Shown in pieces: positions 61,349 through 64,000 of a stretch of 64,000 nt of DNA. The translations under genes and the position numbers were made by a program. How positions within the stretch are numbered: the stretch's first letter is position 1; each line of letters begins with the position of its first letter. The stretch comes from Verpa conica. Lineage: Eukaryota > Ascomycota > Pezizomycetes > Pezizales > Morchellaceae. Location: NCBI GenBank assembly GCA_033030425.1, contig JAUFSD010000008.1, forward strand, positions 1,550,001 through 1,614,000. The letters are read 5' to 3'. The notes under the pieces are model-generated. The model had not been told where the DNA came from and did not search any database. It saw nothing but the letters and a program-made list of their open reading frames with translations.

Positions 61349-62182
61349 TTACCCTTTACTACACCAATTACAGCGACTACACCGATTGTACTCGACATAT
61401 GAAAGGGGCCGTAGACGCATTCTAGCTATTAATGTCCCAATCATTGAGATGATACATGAAAGTGAACTCGTGCTAATAGCTGTATCATACCCAAGCTCCA
61501 AAAAACGGTCAAGTATCATCTTATGGCCATATAGCATAGAAATCTGAGCCGCATTTAATCCCTCCCTATCTGTTGCCCCCTCGTTGCAACCCCTCTTTAT
61601 CAATAGCTCAACTAGATTCATATTTCCATATGCTACTGCGTAGTGCAGTGCGTTCTTGGCGTACTCGCAAGAGCCAGTTGACTCAATATCAGCTCCGTAA
61701 TCCAGTAACAAACCAGCCGCTTCAACATTCCCTGAAATCGCTGCACACAAAAGCGGGGTCCACCCGTGCTGGTTGTTGATTTCGGTATCGGCTCCGTTCT
61801 CGAGTAATAGCTTGATCACGGCAGTTGTATTACTACCAAGTAATATTAAGGAGTGGAGTGCGGCAGTCCCGTGTATGTCGGTGGTGTTAGGGCAAATACC
61901 TCGTGCCAGGAGAGGTATGAGTAAGTCAGAACGCCCGCTTGTTGACGCCCAATGGAGTAGAGAACGTTTATAACAACCTATACGGCTATTGGTCCCTTTA
62001 TCTAACAGCATTGGTGATAGTAGTTTGGCGAGAAAGGGGCTTGCCTGGAGAAGGCAGTTGAGGTCTCTCAGCTTTAGATTCGCTGCAACCTGGAGGATAA
62101 GCTCGTTGGGTAAATCGAGGAATGTTGTTGGGATTGCCGGTGTAGAGGGCCGTCCGCAAAGAAAGTAGTATACTCGTAGCAT
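61349..62182 (-). CDS. F-box-like ankyrin protein, paralogue 3
   Basis: Single exon, 277 residues from the ATG at 62182 (MLRVYYF, parallel to MLRILHH of paralogue 1). F-box-like region about 21-60 (FLDLPNELILQVAANLKLRD, CLLQASPFLAKLLSPMLLDK). Five ankyrin units follow (LLHWASTSGRSDLLIPLLAR, ALHSLILLGSNTTAVIKLLL, WTPLLCAAISGNVEAAGLLL, ALHYAVAYGNMNLVELLIKR), then a degenerate one. The tail is Cys/Arg-rich (YNRCSRCNWCSKG). A TATA-like CATATAAATGG lies about 50 bp upstream, the same spacing as in paralogue 1. Confidence 0.8.
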   Translation of the reverse strand: MLRVYYFLCGRPSTPAIPTTFLDLPNELILQVAANLKLRDLNCLLQASPFLAKLLSPMLLDKGTNSRIGCYKRSLLHWASTSGRSDLLIPLLARGICPNTTDIHGTAALHSLILLGSNTTAVIKLLLENGADTEINNQHGWTPLLCAAISGNVEAAGLLLDYGADIESTGSCEYAKNALHYAVAYGNMNLVELLIKRGCNEGATDREGLNAAQISMLYGHKMILDRFLELGYDTAISTSSLSCIISMIGTLIARMRLRPLSYVEYNRCSRCNWCSKG

Positions 62183-63060
62183 CTTGAGTGATTGTGTTTC
62201 ATGCAAACATGTAGGTGGGTGGGACCATTTATATGTGGTGGGTCTTTTTATAATGGCCTCGGAGCTAGTCCTATGCGCTATTAATTGGCACTACGCACTT
62301 ACCTAGCGGTATGTATAATCGGTCCAGCTACGTCACCGTTATAAGCTAAGCTGCCTTTTCTCTGTATCTGGCTACGGTCTTTGATGAACCAAATCTCCAG
62401 ATAAAGTATAGAGTTTTTTAAGTATTCCTGTTATCGAACGTGTCAATAGATGTCTTGGCATGTGTTATAAGAGCCACATGCGGCTCTTAGCTTAGATCAT
62501 CATAACTCATCATGTTATCACACAGAGGACAGCGGTTTCACCTGACATTTCTTAGCTTAACAAAATAAATTAAGATTTTCAATGTTAAAGTCTAACAAAC
62601 CACCCAGTATTCCCTCAGAGAATAGTGATTTACCTGTACTATTTATGTTTCGGTTCCCAAATATTGTATTTCTTACAGGGTACTTGTAGGTTTAGGGTTA
62701 CCAGCACCAGAAGTGACTCGGGGTGATTGTTCATACACCGAGTGATATCTCGTGAGTTATTATTAATCATAAATACATGGAGGCCTTAAGCTATTGTTTC
62801 ACTATTTACTTATATTAATCTATGTATTGTTGTGGAGGAAGATACCATACCCAGATGAGGCTCTCGGTTGCTAGTTTCTCAAGTTTCATTTTCTGACTGG
62901 TTCATATAATCGCACTCGCTCCACCAGAAAGACCACGAAAACCTCATCGCCTAGAGTCAACTGCCAATAATCGACCCCTCCCCTCATCAATACAAGAAGC
63001 CACCACGCATTCGATAACCTCTATCTCAACCAAGTCATTTACAAGCCTAATTAATACGCA

Positions 63061-63249
63061 ATGAGCACACGACAAGCACTCATCAAACAAATACAATCTC
63101 TGGAAGCAGAATTCACAGAAGAGAAAGAAAATGGGATAGACTTGAGAAGGCAGATGGCTATTCTACAATCGGAAAAGCATAATATGAAATTAATCGCTTT
63201 GGATATACGGAGAAATACGAGAGAGTCGAGGAGTGGAAGACAGAGGTGA
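63061..63249 (+). CDS. Short coiled-coil ORF, possible frame change
   Basis: The ATG at 63061 opens 62 residues with a clear heptad run (LIKQIQSLEAEFTEEKENGI, MAILQSEKHNMK). Near 63,205 coding character moves to another frame (EKYERVEEWKTEVMERLVDG), which continues the coiled-coil composition up to a GTATGG. No GT-AG intron spans the change, so a one-base indel, or a short pseudogene, is the simplest reading. Function unknown. Confidence 0.3.
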   Translation: MSTRQALIKQIQSLEAEFTEEKENGIDLRRQMAILQSEKHNMKLIALDIRRNTRESRSGRQR

Positions 63250-63550
63250 TGGAGCGTTTGGTAGATGGAAGGTATGGGGGCACGTAGCTACAAAAGTCCG
63301 GAAGTGACATTGGCGGTTCGGTGGTATTGGCACTAGACTACTCTAAAAGTAAGAATGTAAAAAAATAATTTCGCTTTGCTAAGGAAGATGTGGAACACAT
63401 TCTTCAGGTAATGATAAAGATATTCTCTGTAGGGTTCATACATTTTCCTCCTCTTATGGTGGAGTTGAGATATAGGTACATGTATAGGTAGTTCCCATCG
63501 TGAGAATTCACTTCCTCACCCACGCCCCTCCCCAGTTCACCACCCACGCC

Positions 63551-63622
63551 CTCCTACAGCTTTGCACCCTTCCTACAGCTTTGCCCACCTCTCCTACAGC
63601 TTTGCCCCTCCTATGGCTTCGC
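63551..63622. repeat. Short tandem repeats CCTACAGCTTTGC
   Basis: Three near-perfect CTCCTACAGCTTTGC-type units plus a degenerate fourth (CTCCTATGGCTTCGC) spaced 18-22 bp. An inverted repeat follows immediately: TTCGCGTAAC at 63,618-63,627 and GTTACGCGAA at 63,651-63,660. Confidence 0.7.
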
Positions 63623-63677
63623 GTAACCTCCGTCGGAACTTTCGCGCAACGTTACGCGAAACCTTAAAATCCTCGGC

Positions 63678-64000
63678 ATGCCTGAAGCTTTTACCTACTT
63701 TGACATGCAGCGCATGATAGCAGCACAGATACCACCAGGCACCTACCACCTACAATTGCATAGACAATTTCATAGCAAAATCACTCTACATAATCAAGTG
63801 CTTTTGGAGGGGTTGGAGAGCTTTGCCTTTCAGGGTTCAGATGTGCGCTTCCATGGGAAGGCTTTAGGGATACCTTTAGCGCATGGTATTTGGCTTAGAG
63901 TACAATTTGCTTTACATGGGCATGGTATACCTATATCAAGGACAGAGTGGGATACAGTTGTCTCTAGCTGGGAGGGAGAGGGGAAGGGGAAGAGGAAAGA
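63678..64000 (+). CDS. Partial ORF running off the window, unknown
   Basis: From ATG 63678 the frame is open to the end of the window (107 codons). It begins MPEAFTYFDMQRMIAAQIPP and is rich in His, Gln and Leu, with GHGIPISRTEWDTVVSSWEG near the edge and then a Lys/Gly run. The next upstream in-frame stop is at 63,624, so this ATG is the only start available. No family recognised. The tandem and inverted repeats just upstream suggest it may belong to a repeated or mobile unit. Confidence 0.5.
   Translation, partial: MPEAFTYFDMQRMIAAQIPPGTYHLQLHRQFHSKITLHNQVLLEGLESFAFQGSDVRFHGKALGIPLAHGIWLRVQFALHGHGIPISRTEWDTVVSSWEGEGKGKRK

Noticed and set aside
18062..62700. Scattered CCCTAACCC / GGGTTAGGG words (18,065; 22,187; 25,200; 25,683; 46,290)
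   Set aside because: Only one to two telomere-like units each; too short to call interstitial telomere repeats.

Overview
The window reads as nuclear DNA of a filamentous ascomycete. Genes carry many short introns (about 50-100 bp, GTATGT/GTAAGT donors, CTRAY branch points, TAG/CAG acceptors), and the gene content is typical of Pezizomycotina: a Ppo fatty-acid oxygenase, a NACHT NLR, SERAC1-like lipases, a Clr5 protein and F-box/ankyrin proteins. Low gene density, long silent stretches and nested transposons would suit a repeat-rich lineage such as Pezizomycetes. That placement is inference; no rRNA or marker gene is present. All gene models were spliced by eye, and exon junctions were kept only where phase and frame agreed.

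Layout. 1.6-4.9 kb (-): protein kinase-ankyrin gene. 7.7-8.4 kb (+): small two-TM protein behind two hairpins. 8.6-11.8 kb (-): SERAC1-like lipase fused directly to about 13 ankyrin repeats. 12.9-14.0 kb (-): coiled-coil orphan. 15.5-16.4 kb (-): F-box/ankyrin gene. 20.9-22.1 kb (+): orphan protein with two copies of one domain. 23.4-24.7 kb (-): damaged NLR-like gene. 27.7-28.7 kb (+): second F-box/ankyrin gene. 30.3 kb: kinase relic. 32.2-42.9 kb (+): SERAC1-NACHT-ankyrin NLR gene split by a 6.1-kb Copia retrotransposon, which itself holds a 1.26-kb solo LTR. 47.9-52.3 kb (+): 16-exon Ppo oxygenase. 54.9-56.9 kb (+): Clr5-ankyrin gene. 59.9 kb: coiled-coil/proline-rich orphan. 61.3-62.2 kb (-): third F-box/ankyrin gene. 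63.7 kb to the edge: open partial ORF. Four MITE-like families and other dispersed repeats sit between genes.

How the genes relate. At least seven genes end in ankyrin repeats but differ in the N-terminal module: kinase, SERAC1 lipase, SERAC1+NACHT, F-box (three) and Clr5. This is the modular layout of fungal NLR-type recognition proteins. The split NLR has six near-identical 99-bp ankyrin units, as in repeat arrays that evolve quickly in fungal self/non-self receptors. The NACHT-less lipase-ankyrin gene shares intron phases and a 60-nt exon with the NLR, so the two are related by descent. The Ppo gene makes oxylipin signals and looks intact; nothing in the sequence ties it to the ankyrin genes.
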